The position numbers were made by a program, and so were the translations under genes. This document shows, in pieces, positions 7,648-13,383 of a DNA stretch of 13,383 nt. The stretch comes from Gammaproteobacteria bacterium (GTDB lineage: Bacteria > Pseudomonadota > Gammaproteobacteria > GCA-001735895), in the NCBI GenBank assembly GCA_003231795.1, contig QIJI01000345.1, forward strand, positions 1 to 13,383. The letters run 5' to 3'. A model generated the notes under the pieces. That model saw only the letters and a list, made by a program, of their open reading frames with translations. It had not been told where the DNA came from and ran no database searches. Each line of letters opens with the position of its first letter. Position 1 is the first letter of the stretch.

Positions 7648-8208
7648 ATGTCGACAAATACCTTTGAACAAAACCAGCGCCAATGCCCGTTAGACGAAGA
7701 TGATCAGATCTGGCTATTTGGATACGGATCCCTGATCTACCTGACTGATTTTCCATTTCTTGAATCGCGCCCCGCCAGCATCCGCGACTGGAGCCGACGA
7801 TTCTGGCAAGGCTCACATGACCATCGCGGTACGATCGATAATCCGGGACGGGTGGTAACCCTGATCGAAGATGAAGGTGCAGTCTGCGGAGGACTCGCTT
7901 ACCGGGTCGAAGCCACGGTGTTCAAGCAACTGGATGAACGCGAGAAAAATGGCTATCTGCGGGTATCGGCCGAGATGACATTCGATGATGGTTCGCATGC
8001 GACCGGCCTGACCTATCTTGCCACAGCCGGGAACGAAGCCTGGCTGGGTGAGGCCAGTGAAATTGAAATCGCACGTCATATCTGCGCCGCATCGGGTCCG
8101 AGCGGCAGCAATAGTGACTATCTGCTCGAACTGGCGGTTGCGTTGCGCGAACTCAATTTACACGACCAGCATGTTTTCGAAATTGAAAAACACATACTGA
8201 AGCTCTGA
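7648..8208 (+). CDS. chaC: ChaC-like gamma-glutamylcyclotransferase
   Basis: The 186-aa protein shows the gamma-glutamylcyclotransferase fold signature WLFGYGSLIY (22-31), whose GYGSL loop binds the gamma-glutamyl group. It continues with the ChaC-specific RRFWQGSHDHRGT (50-62) and PGRVVTL (66-72), and has the catalytic-glutamate region LDEREKNGY (95-103, probably E99). ChaC enzymes cleave glutathione to 5-oxoproline and Cys-Gly in the cytoplasm, so a role in glutathione turnover is likely. Length is slightly short of E. coli ChaC. No good Shine-Dalgarno precedes the ATG (CGGTAACC), which fits coupling to the small upstream ORF. It converges on a cytochrome c gene. Confidence 0.88.
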   Translation: MSTNTFEQNQRQCPLDEDDQIWLFGYGSLIYLTDFPFLESRPASIRDWSRRFWQGSHDHRGTIDNPGRVVTLIEDEGAVCGGLAYRVEATVFKQLDEREKNGYLRVSAEMTFDDGSHATGLTYLATAGNEAWLGEASEIEIARHICAASGPSGSNSDYLLELAVALRELNLHDQHVFEIEKHILKL

Positions 8209-8245
8209 AAAAGTCATCCTGATTTAATCAGAGTTTCCCAAGATT

Positions 8246-8551
8246 TTATTTCAGGCTATCGATGTAATCGGCAAGGTTGTTGATATCAGCGTCATTCAGT
8301 CCACCCGCCATTGCATTCATAATCGGATTTTTGCGCGCACCGCTGCGAAAATCGGTCAGGCTTTTACGAATGAAATCACCACTCCGGCCTTTCAATGAAG
8401 GATTTGTGGCAACCACACTGACGCCTCCCGCGCCGTGACAACCGATACAACCTTTGGCGGCATATGTCGACTGACCTATTACGGCATCAGCCGATACCCC
8501 ACCTGCAAATATCATTGCCAGGATAAAACTGTAAGCTGGAACAAATTTCAT
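8246..8551 (-). CDS. Periplasmic class I c-type cytochrome
   Basis: The 101-aa precursor has a Sec-type signal peptide (K2, then hydrophobic residues to about 17, likely cleavage after VSA near residue 21). A single haem c site C35-I-G-C38-H39 follows, and the distal methionine ligand is probably M78 or M81 in NPIMNAMAGGL. The mature protein of about 80 aa resembles small monohaem cytochromes of the c553/c5 type that shuttle electrons in the periplasm; the exact partner is unknown. The ATG at 8551 is preferred because it gives the signal peptide and has GGGAG 9 nt upstream. The upstream extension of the frame is translated repeat DNA. It diverges from the methyltransferase gene. Confidence 0.88.
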   Translation of the reverse strand: MKFVPAYSFILAMIFAGGVSADAVIGQSTYAAKGCIGCHGAGGVSVVATNPSLKGRSGDFIRKSLTDFRSGARKNPIMNAMAGGLNDADINNLADYIDSLK

Positions 8552-8576
8552 AAATTGCGGCTCCCGGGTAGTATTC

Positions 8577-8604
8577 TTTATATTGGCAACCGATAATGGC
8601 CCAA
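8577..8604 (-). promoter_or_regulatory. Candidate promoter of the cytochrome c gene
   Basis: On the minus strand, TTGGGC (8604-8599), a 16-nt spacer and TATAAA (8582-8577) fit a sigma70-type promoter with a weak -35. The -35 lies inside the first 15-bp tandem repeat, so the repeats could influence expression. Confidence 0.4.
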
Positions 8605-8636
8605 TAGATAATGGGCCAATTGATAATGGCGCCAGA
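8592..8636. repeat. Three 15-bp direct repeats
   Basis: The units are GATAATGGCCCAATA (8592-8606), GATAATGGGCCAATT (8607-8621) and GATAATGGCGCCAGA (8622-8636). The first eight bases are identical in all three. They lie in the 145-nt region between the divergent cytochrome c and methyltransferase genes and overlap the candidate cytochrome promoter, so they may be regulator sites or slippage products. Confidence 0.8.
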
Positions 8637-8647
8637 TCCGCGCCATT
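8625..8647. repeat. 8-bp perfect inverted repeat
   Basis: AATGGCGC (8625-8632) and GCGCCATT (8640-8647) are perfect complements around a 7-nt loop. The left arm is part of the third 15-bp repeat. The repeat could form a hairpin in either divergent transcript or act as an operator. Confidence 0.6.
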
Positions 8648-8696
8648 GTTGCAAAGCCATTTGCCGATGTAAAGCCTACCAGAGTGTGCTGAATCC

Positions 8697-9275
8697 GTGC
8701 TTAATGACCCACAATACAACCGTAAAATACGGCAGGACTTAACGATTGAACATGACGGGCTCAGGTTACAAACCACCTGGGGCCTGTTTTCTCCGCGAGC
8801 AGTGGATGATGGTTCGCGCCTGTTGCTTGATTACCTGGAACTGGACTCCGGCAACGACTGCCTCGATCTCGGCTGTGGTTACGGCATTCTCGGGCTGCAT
8901 ATGGCACGTCGGGCGTGCGATGGCCACACGCTGATGGTGGACAAAGATTTTGTCGCTGTCGACTACGCTGAAAAGAATCGCCTTATCAACAAAATCGATA
9001 ACGCTAGCTGCCTGCTGAGTAATGGATTTGATCAGATTCCCGCTCAACAGTTTGATGTCATTGTGTCCAATATTCCGGCAAAGGTGGGCAAGGAAATGCT
9101 CTATATCTACCTGTTTGACGCGCTCAAATATCTCAGGCCCGGCGGTTCGTTCTATATTGTCACCATTACCGGGCTGCGCCAGTTTTTCAAACGCGGATTT
9201 AACGAAGTCTTCGGGAACTACGAAAAAATCAAACAGGGGAAATCCTATACCGTGGCTCGCGGCATCAAACCGTGA
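8697..9275 (+). CDS. Class I SAM-dependent methyltransferase (MTS/RsmC-like domain)
   Basis: The 192-aa protein is a small Rossmann-fold methyltransferase. Motif I is LDLGCGYGILGL (56-67), the acidic post-I residue is in MVDKD (80-84), and motif IV is VSNIPAKVG (123-131). A PGGSFYIVT strand (148-156) follows. The fold and motif I resemble the MTS domain of RsmC-type rRNA methyltransferases. The catalytic tetrapeptide, however, is NIPA rather than the NPPF/NPPY of N6-adenine and N2-guanine enzymes, so the substrate is uncertain. The start GTG at 8697 gives a complete domain, but no good Shine-Dalgarno is visible. It diverges from cytochrome c and converges on purK. Confidence 0.8.
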   Translation: MLNDPQYNRKIRQDLTIEHDGLRLQTTWGLFSPRAVDDGSRLLLDYLELDSGNDCLDLGCGYGILGLHMARRACDGHTLMVDKDFVAVDYAEKNRLINKIDNASCLLSNGFDQIPAQQFDVIVSNIPAKVGKEMLYIYLFDALKYLRPGGSFYIVTITGLRQFFKRGFNEVFGNYEKIKQGKSYTVARGIKP

Positions 9276-9281
9276 TTGAAA

Positions 9282-9302
9282 TCATCGACAATAGATCGAT
9301 GA
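9282..9302. terminator. Hairpin between convergent methyltransferase and purK
   Basis: TCATCGA-CAATAGA-TCGATGA is a perfect 7-bp stem with a 7-nt loop in the 30-nt gap between convergent stop codons. It has no T tract on either strand, so termination is only a suggestion from position. Confidence 0.35.
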
Positions 9303-9305
9303 GCA

Positions 9306-10439
9306 TTAAACCGGGCTCAGCGTTTCACGAACCTTTTGCAACAACGCTTTGGCGTCATCGAGGGTTGCGCCAAGGCAATTGACATGCCCCATCTTGCGTG
9401 CGGGCCGCGCCTCGGTTTTGCCATAGAGGTGTAATTTCGCTGATTCGAGCTTGAGCACCTCATCCCAGCGCGGGGTTGCGCCATCAGGCCAGATATCACC
9501 CATCAGATTCAACATCGCTACCGGCGTATGTTGACGACTGGAACCGGCGGGCAAATCGCAAATCACCCGCAATTGTTGTTCGAACTGCGAAGTATCGCAG
9601 GCATCGAGCGTATAGTGTCCGGAGTTGTGCGGCCGTGGCGCCATTTCGTTTACCAGCACGGCACCATCGCTCGAGATAAAAAACTCAACCGCCAGTACAC
9701 CGCAATAATCAAGCCCGTTGGCGATGCGGGTTGCGGCAGCAATAGCCTGATCAGCCTGTTGTGGAGAGATTGACGCCGGCACCAGAGTGACGTCGAGGAT
9801 GGCATTGGCATGGCTGTTCTCGGCAATCGGAAAACAGTTCACTTCACCTTGCTGCGTCCGGCACAGAACCACCGACACTTCGCAGGCCAGGTTGATTCGC
9901 TGTTCCAGCACGCAGGGCTTTTTTCCGACCTGCTCGAAGGCACTGACCAGATCGTCATAGCTTTCACAATTAACCTGGCCTTTGCCATCGTAGCCAAGCA
10001 TTGCAGTTTTTAGTATTGCCGGAAATTCAAATCTGCGTGCTGCGTCAAGATCGGTATTACTTTCGATCGCGATGAAATTGGCGGTAGCCAGTCCCTGATC
10101 ACGGAAAAACTGTTTTTCGAGTTTTCGATGCTGCGCGATATGCAACACCCTGGCTGACGGATGAACCGGAACAGATTTAGCCAGATAGGCCAGAGCCACT
10201 GCCGGGATATTTTCAAATTCAGTGGTAATCACCGCGCAGCGCTGCGCCAGGCGGTCGAGCGCGTCAGTATCGTCGAAGTCACTGGCGATATGCTCAGTGG
10301 CCAGACCACCGGCGGGGCTGGACGGATCGGGGTCAAGTACAATCACGTCATACCCCATGGCACGAGCTGCACTGACGAACATACGTCCGAGCTGCCCGCC
10401 GCCGAGCATACCCACTGTGCTGCCGGGTAAAATGGGCAT
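9306..10439 (-). CDS. purK: N5-carboxyaminoimidazole ribonucleotide synthase
   Basis: The 377-aa ATP-grasp enzyme converts AIR, bicarbonate and ATP to N5-CAIR in de novo purine synthesis. The N-terminal dinucleotide-like loop is VGMLGGGQLGRM (9-20). TEFENIPA, KTAMLGYDGKGQ and VEFFISSDGAVLVNEMAPRPHNSGHYT (metal and ATP binding) follow in the usual order, and the C-terminus HLYGKTEARPARKMGHV is typical. Length is standard. The ATG at 10439 is one base from the end of the inserted palindromic repeat; upstream only the element's AAAGAG can act as a weak ribosome binding site. Before insertion its start appears to have overlapped the purE stop. Confidence 0.97.
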   Translation of the reverse strand: MPILPGSTVGMLGGGQLGRMFVSAARAMGYDVIVLDPDPSSPAGGLATEHIASDFDDTDALDRLAQRCAVITTEFENIPAVALAYLAKSVPVHPSARVLHIAQHRKLEKQFFRDQGLATANFIAIESNTDLDAARRFEFPAILKTAMLGYDGKGQVNCESYDDLVSAFEQVGKKPCVLEQRINLACEVSVVLCRTQQGEVNCFPIAENSHANAILDVTLVPASISPQQADQAIAAATRIANGLDYCGVLAVEFFISSDGAVLVNEMAPRPHNSGHYTLDACDTSQFEQQLRVICDLPAGSSRQHTPVAMLNLMGDIWPDGATPRWDEVLKLESAKLHLYGKTEARPARKMGHVNCLGATLDDAKALLQKVRETLSPV

Positions 10440-10441
10440 TA

Positions 10442-10705
10442 GTGCTCTTTCAACCTGATAATTGCGAGTTCAGTTAGCTTGTCAACGTTCACGGCAAGGC
10501 CTGTCTCGCAGACAATGGCCAATTCCTTGTCAAGAGGCGCAACGCAGTCCGTGGACGTTGACAAGCTAACCCGCAGGGCGTCCCTGTGGTGTTCCACCGC
10601 CGCGTTGCAGTGCTTGACAAGGGAGCGGCCATTGCCTGCGCACAGCGCCTTGCTGCGAAACACCGCAGGGACGCTGAATCCGTAATTATCAGGTTGAAAG
10701 AGCAC
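10442..10705 (+). mobile_element. Palindromic MITE-like repeat, copy 2 (264 bp), between purE and purK
   Basis: This is the second copy of the element at 7155-7420, in the same orientation. Its 32-bp terminal inverted repeats are 10442-10473 (starting GTGCTCTTTCAACCTGATAA) and 10674-10705. A perfect TA duplication flanks it (10440-10441 and 10706-10707), the target-site signature of IS630/Tc1-mariner-type transposition. Internal arms follow the A-B-A'-C-B'-C' order of copy 1. It fills the whole purE-purK gap: its first base on the minus strand completes the purE TAG stop, and the purK ATG begins one base past its other end. No transposase is encoded. Confidence 0.88.
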
Positions 10706-11199
10706 TAGTCTGTTGGTGGTAAGGTCAATGCGAGCACGGTGTCACGCTGTTGTTGCCGAAAATCTGCCAGCTTCTGTGCCAGGTCAGAATCGTTGTTGGC
10801 CAGCATCGAAACCGCGTAGAGTGCCGCGTTAATGGCACCGGCATTACCAATTGCAAAGGTCGCAACCGGAACCCCTTTCGGCATTTGAACGATCGAATAT
10901 AACGAATCCTGACCACGCAGGTGTTCGCTAGGGACCGGTACACCGAGCACCGGAATGGTGGTGTTAGCCGCCAGCATGCCAGGCAAGTGAGCAGCGCCAC
11001 CCGCGCCGGCAATGATGCAATGCAAGCCATCGGCACGCGCGCCTTTGGCAAACCCCGCTAACAAGTCTGGTGTGCGGTGTGCCGACACCACGCGCAGTTG
11101 ATACGCAACACCAAACTGATCGAGTGTTTCAGTCGTGTTTCGCATGACTGGCCAATCGCTGTTGCTGCCCATAACCACTGCTACTAATGGCGTTGACAT
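10705..11199 (-). CDS. purE: N5-carboxyaminoimidazole ribonucleotide mutase (class I PurE)
   Basis: The 164-aa protein moves the carboxylate of N5-CAIR to C4, giving CAIR. Class I motifs are clear: [11 protein letters not shown] (9-19), VSAHRTPD (38-45), [12 protein letters not shown] (64-75, with the catalytic-histidine position H41 in the SAHR motif), [18 protein letters not shown], and [18 protein letters not shown] (105-122). The presence of purK confirms the two-enzyme bacterial route. The ATG at 11199 has GGAG 7 nt upstream. The TAG stop is formed by the TA target duplication plus the first base of the palindromic element; without the element the stop would be TAA. Confidence 0.97.
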   Translation of the reverse strand: MSTPLVAVVMGSNSDWPVMRNTTETLDQFGVAYQLRVVSAHRTPDLLAGFAKGARADGLHCIIAGAGGAAHLPGMLAANTTIPVLGVPVPSEHLRGQDSLYSIVQMPKGVPVATFAIGNAGAINAALYAVSMLANNDSDLAQKLADFRQQQRDTVLALTLPPTD

Positions 11200-11232
11200 G
11201 GTTCGCTCCGGGTTATCCCAAAAAAGCGAGTG

Positions 11233-11238
11233 ATTATA
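11233..11238 (-). promoter_or_regulatory. Candidate -10 of the purE promoter
   Basis: The minus strand has a perfect TATAAT, 34 nt before the purE ATG. No good -35 is seen at 16-18 nt. The region is shared with divergent purC. I saw no match to the E. coli PurR operator ACGCAAACGTTTGCGT. Confidence 0.4.
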
Positions 11239-11289
11239 ACGCGATTTTGAATGGGAAGCCCTGATTCGATCAATTTAAACAATTCGCTA

Positions 11290-11298
11290 TGCTATGAT
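11290..11298 (+). promoter_or_regulatory. Extended -10 promoter for purC
   Basis: TGC-TATGAT is an extended -10 element 29 nt before the purC ATG. The -35 region is AT-rich without a good hexamer. GGGAAG at 11317-11322 is the likely ribosome binding site. Confidence 0.45.
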
Positions 11299-11327
11299 TC
11301 GCGACCTTCAAATCCCGGGAAGCATTA

Positions 11328-12212
11328 ATGAGCGGCAACGCAGTTTTTGAAACACAGCTTGATAAGCTCGAATTGATAGCCCGGGGCAAGGTGCGTGATA
11401 TCTATGCGATTGATGATGCACATATGCTGATCGTCACTACCGATCGCCTGTCGGCTTTCGATGTGGTGTTTTCGCAGCCGATCCCCTCTAAAGGCAAACT
11501 GCTCACCGAATTGTCCAATTTCTGGTTTAAGCGGACTTCCAGCCTGGTCACCAACCACATCAGCGATATCGATTTGCGTGACCACCTGTCGAAAGATGAG
11601 TTTGAAATGCTGCGCGAGCGATCGATTATCGTCAAACGGGTCAAGACACTGCCAGTTGAAGCCATTGTGCGCGGGTATGTTATCGGCTCCGGCTGGAAAG
11701 ATTATCAGGCCAACGGTGCAATTTGCGGCATCCCGTTACCGAGCGGACTGTTGCAGGCAGCACAATTACCTGAACCGATCTTCACCCCATCCACCAAGGC
11801 TGCGGTTGGAGATCACGATATCAATGTCAGCTTTGATGAAGTCATCAGTAAAATCGGAGCCGACAGGGCGAACCAGATCCGCAGCATCAGTATTCAACTG
11901 TATCAGCAGGCTGCTGAATACGCGCGTGCGCGCGGCATTATAATCGCCGACACCAAATTCGAGTTTGGTGTCGATGAAAATGATGAATTGATCCTGATCG
12001 ATGAAATTCTGACCCCGGATTCGTCGCGCTACTGGCCAGCAGATGAATATCGCACCGGCATCAGCCCGCCCAGTTTCGACAAGCAGTTTTTACGCGACTA
12101 TCTGGAGACACTGGACTGGGACAAAACCCCGCCCGCACCTGTAATTCCCGCAGACCTGATCGAGCGAACGCGTCAGAAATATCAACTGGTACGAGACATT
12201 TTGCTGGGTTGA
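11328..12212 (+). CDS. purC: Phosphoribosylaminoimidazole-succinocarboxamide synthase (SAICAR synthase)
   Basis: The 294-aa enzyme joins aspartate to CAIR using ATP, the step immediately after PurE. Motifs: ARGKVRDIYAI (18-28), TTDRLSAFDVVF (37-48), QPIPSKGKLLTELSNFWF (50-67), VEAIVRGYVIGSGWKDYQ, ADTKFEFGVDENDELILIDE and LTPDSSRYWP, all typical. At 294 aa it is the longer form found in many proteobacteria and fungi rather than the roughly 237-aa E. coli form. It is divergent from purE across a 128-nt gap, so three consecutive purine steps share one control region. Confidence 0.97.
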   Translation: MSGNAVFETQLDKLELIARGKVRDIYAIDDAHMLIVTTDRLSAFDVVFSQPIPSKGKLLTELSNFWFKRTSSLVTNHISDIDLRDHLSKDEFEMLRERSIIVKRVKTLPVEAIVRGYVIGSGWKDYQANGAICGIPLPSGLLQAAQLPEPIFTPSTKAAVGDHDINVSFDEVISKIGADRANQIRSISIQLYQQAAEYARARGIIIADTKFEFGVDENDELILIDEILTPDSSRYWPADEYRTGISPPSFDKQFLRDYLETLDWDKTPPAPVIPADLIERTRQKYQLVRDILLG

Positions 12213-12234
12213 CGGGGTCACTGGAAAATTGATC

Positions 12235-12255
12235 GAGTCGAAGACCGAGCGACTC
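12235..12255 (+). terminator. Hairpin after purC, weak terminator candidate
   Basis: GAGTCG (12235-12240) and CGACTC (12250-12255) form a perfect 6-bp stem with a 9-nt loop, 23 nt after the purC stop. It is followed by AAATT, not a T run. Confidence 0.35.
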
Positions 12256-12276
12256 AAATTGGACAGCCCGGGTTAA

Positions 12277-12447
12277 GGAGCCTCTGATCAATTCATGAAT
12301 GAACGTGTTGTGAGAATGACCAATTTCTGCGTTGTGAAACTTAACAAAGCCCTGCTATTACTTGCGTTTCACGCCTTGAACTGAACGGTCCGGCGCTCCG
12401 GCATTTTGAAACACAACCCGATTCATCCAGAATTAATCAGAGGCTCC
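12277..12447. mobile_element. Second MITE-like element (171 bp) with TTAA flanks
   Basis: The ends are inverted repeats: GGAGCCTCTGATCAATTC (12277-12294) and the complement of 12430-12447, identical at 17 of 18 positions. Weaker matching continues inward (GTGTTGTG near 12308 against CACAAC near 12413). TTAA flanks both sides (12273-12276, 12448-12451), consistent with a 4-bp target duplication. It carries no ORF of note. The YTAR-type target would fit the IS5 group, but that family assignment is only an inference. It differs in sequence from the elements at 7155 and 10442. Confidence 0.7.
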
Positions 12448-12456
12448 TTAAAATAC

Positions 12457-12465
12457 TGATAGAAT
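12457..12465 (+). promoter_or_regulatory. Possible extended -10 promoter for the DUF502 gene
   Basis: TGA-TAGAAT lies 6 nt beyond the TTAA flank of the second MITE. No -35 match is seen, and any -35 contact would fall inside the MITE terminal repeat. Confidence 0.3.
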
Positions 12466-12495
12466 TTGCGGCAACCAAAAGCGGGAATTCCAATC

Positions 12496-13107
12496 ATGTT
12501 CAAATCCATTACTACTACCCTGATCACCGGCTTTATCACGCTGGTACCGATCGTACTTACCCTCTACTTCCTGTACTGGCTGGCGGTTACTTCAGAGCAG
12601 GTTTTGGGCGCCGCAATACATTTTGTACTGCCCGAGATCGTTTATTTTCCGGGACTGGGCAGTATTGCCGGGCTGTTAGTAATTTTCGGCGTCGGCATGT
12701 TGATGAAAGCTGTTTTTGTACGTCAGATATTTGCACTGGGAGAACAACTGCTTTACCACCTGCCGATTATCAAAACGGTCTACCGCGCTATCCGTGACCT
12801 GCTCGATTTCTTTTCTCCGAAAAAGGAAGGTTTTGGAGGAGTGGTTATCGTTAATTTCAACGGCATGAAAGTGATCGGTTTTGTTACCCAGGAAGATCCG
12901 TCCAGGCTGCCGGAATCATTTCGTGACCGGGACAGTGTGCTGGTGTATATTCCGATGAGCTACATGATCGGCGGGTTTACTCTGCTAATCCCGCGCAAGG
13001 ATACCAAACCCTGTCAGATGAGCATGGACGAAGCAATGCGATTTACGCTCACCGCCGGTATTACCGGCAAAAATGCCAAACACAATAAAACCGCATCCAG
13101 CCTTTGA
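12496..13107 (+). CDS. DUF502 family inner-membrane protein
   Basis: The 203-aa protein has two strong hydrophobic segments (about 6-31 and 52-75) in its first third, then the DUF502 family signature LGEQLLYHLPIIKTVYRAIRD (81-101). A soluble beta-rich part follows (GGVVIVNF, KVIGFVTQ, VLVYIPMS, GGFTLLIPRKD). The family is widespread in bacteria and its biochemical role is not established, so no function is assigned. I chose the ATG at 12496, which starts at the family's usual MFKSIT-type N-terminus with GGGA 9 nt upstream. The earlier TTG at 12466 would add ten unconserved residues. It stands alone after the second MITE. Confidence 0.88.
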   Translation: MFKSITTTLITGFITLVPIVLTLYFLYWLAVTSEQVLGAAIHFVLPEIVYFPGLGSIAGLLVIFGVGMLMKAVFVRQIFALGEQLLYHLPIIKTVYRAIRDLLDFFSPKKEGFGGVVIVNFNGMKVIGFVTQEDPSRLPESFRDRDSVLVYIPMSYMIGGFTLLIPRKDTKPCQMSMDEAMRFTLTAGITGKNAKHNKTASSL

Positions 13108-13279
13108 AGTGGCTTGGTTCAATGTTTGAGATTCGCTTGAGCTGTAACGATGGATCAGGAGAGATTTAAGCCGGAACGGGCAATTGTTTCTAACGCAATG
13201 CAATCGTAGAATGGAACCTGTTACGACTTTCAGCCTCTAATATCAGATCACCGAAGTCCTAATTCAGGAGTTAACAACA
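13108..13279. other. Intergenic region before the Tat-signal gene
   Basis: This 172-nt stretch has no supported gene. A bulged inverted repeat CCAGCC/GGCTTGG (13097-13102, 13111-13117) spans the DUF502 stop and is too weak to call a terminator. AGGAG at 13266-13270 serves the next gene. Confidence 0.3.
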
Positions 13280-13383
13280 ATGAATAAAACCAGAAGAAAT
13301 TTGGTACTCGCACTAGGAGCCAGTGCCTTTGCCGTGCCCGTAAGTAGCCTGACCGGTGTCGCGGTCGCGGCTGAAGCGCCAAA
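13280..13383 (+). CDS. Tat-exported protein, N-terminal fragment (runs off the right edge)
   Basis: The ATG at 13280 has AGGAG 9 nt upstream. The 34 visible codons begin MNKTRRNLVLALGASAFAVP and continue S-S-L-T-G-V-A-V-A-A-E-A-P. A twin-arginine motif (T-R-R-N-L-V), an alanine-rich hydrophobic core and a likely A-x-A cleavage site near residue 31 indicate a Tat signal peptide, so the mature protein probably carries a cofactor and acts in the periplasm. High-potential iron-sulfur proteins have signals of this kind, but the mature part is missing and the identity cannot be decided. Confidence 0.7.
   Translation, partial: MNKTRRNLVLALGASAFAVPVSSLTGVAVAAEAP

Noticed and set aside
8552..8776. 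Longer cytochrome c reading frame starting at 8776
   Set aside because: The extra 75 residues include a P-L-S-I-G repeat that is translated tandem-repeat DNA, and they would bury the signal peptide inside the protein.
11200..11327. PurR operator or purine riboswitch between purE and purC
   Set aside because: No match to the PurR palindrome and no recognisable riboswitch core were found by eye.
13097..13117. Terminator after the DUF502 gene
   Set aside because: The stem is short and bulged, overlaps the stop codon, and has no T run.
13280..13383. Naming the right-edge gene as a high-potential iron-sulfur protein
   Set aside because: Only the Tat signal is present; none of the mature cysteine motifs can be seen.
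1..13383. tRNA, rRNA, CRISPR arrays, defence or secondary-metabolism systems
   Set aside because: No tRNA cloverleaf, regularly spaced repeat-spacer array or matching gene families were seen. The protein-coding content is housekeeping.

Overview
The window looks like a chromosomal segment of a free-living gammaproteobacterium of roughly 50% GC. The evidence is a Crp/Vfr-type regulator with the recognition helix of the E. coli/Pseudomonas proteins, a Coq7-type ubiquinone hydroxylase, and a run of genes (rplM, coq7, osmC-like/yhfA, crp/vfr, trpC, trpD, trpG) that resembles the Pseudomonas trp/vfr neighbourhood. Nearly all genes are housekeeping genes. The unusual content lies in the intergenic DNA.

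Layout. 1-133: start of rplM on the minus strand, running off the left edge. 328-966: coq7 (+). 992-1411: an OsmC/YhfA-family gene (-), divergent from crp (1485-2132, +), with an 18-bp palindrome in the crp 5' region. 2145-2210: an inverted pair of REP-like repeats between the convergent crp and trp genes. 2236-6167 (-): trpE-trpG-trpD-trpC, tightly packed (ATGA overlap, 7-nt gap, TGATG overlap), covering chorismate to indole-glycerol phosphate. Upstream of trpE is a possible leader peptide ending W-R-W-stop in a hairpin. 6332-7021: rpe (-). 7155-7420: copy 1 of a palindromic mobile repeat. 7445-8208 (+): a small coiled-coil ORF and a ChaC-like gamma-glutamylcyclotransferase. 8246-8551 (-): a periplasmic c-type cytochrome, divergent from a SAM methyltransferase (8697-9275, +), with 15-bp tandem repeats between them. 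9306-11199 (-): purE-purK, split by copy 2 of the palindromic repeat. 11328-12212 (+): purC, divergent from purE. 12277-12447: a second, unrelated MITE-like element with TTAA flanks. 12496-13107 (+): a DUF502 membrane protein. 13280 onward (+): the N-terminus of a Tat-exported protein, cut by the right edge.

Functionally, trpEGDC makes the tryptophan precursor. purE, purK and purC supply three consecutive purine steps (AIR to N5-CAIR to CAIR to SAICAR) from a divergent promoter region. rpe feeds the pentose-phosphate/Calvin pool, and coq7 contributes to ubiquinone synthesis.

The most interesting signal is the 264-266 bp repeat family at 7155-7420 and 10442-10705. It has 32-bp terminal inverted repeats, TA flanks in copy 2, and an interleaved internal layout A-B-A'-C-B'-C' that could form two hairpins with complementary loops. 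The arms change together between copies. Copy 2 inserted exactly in the purE/purK stop-start junction. Removing it with one TA restores a TAATG overlap, so the insertion separated two coupled cistrons without damaging either protein.
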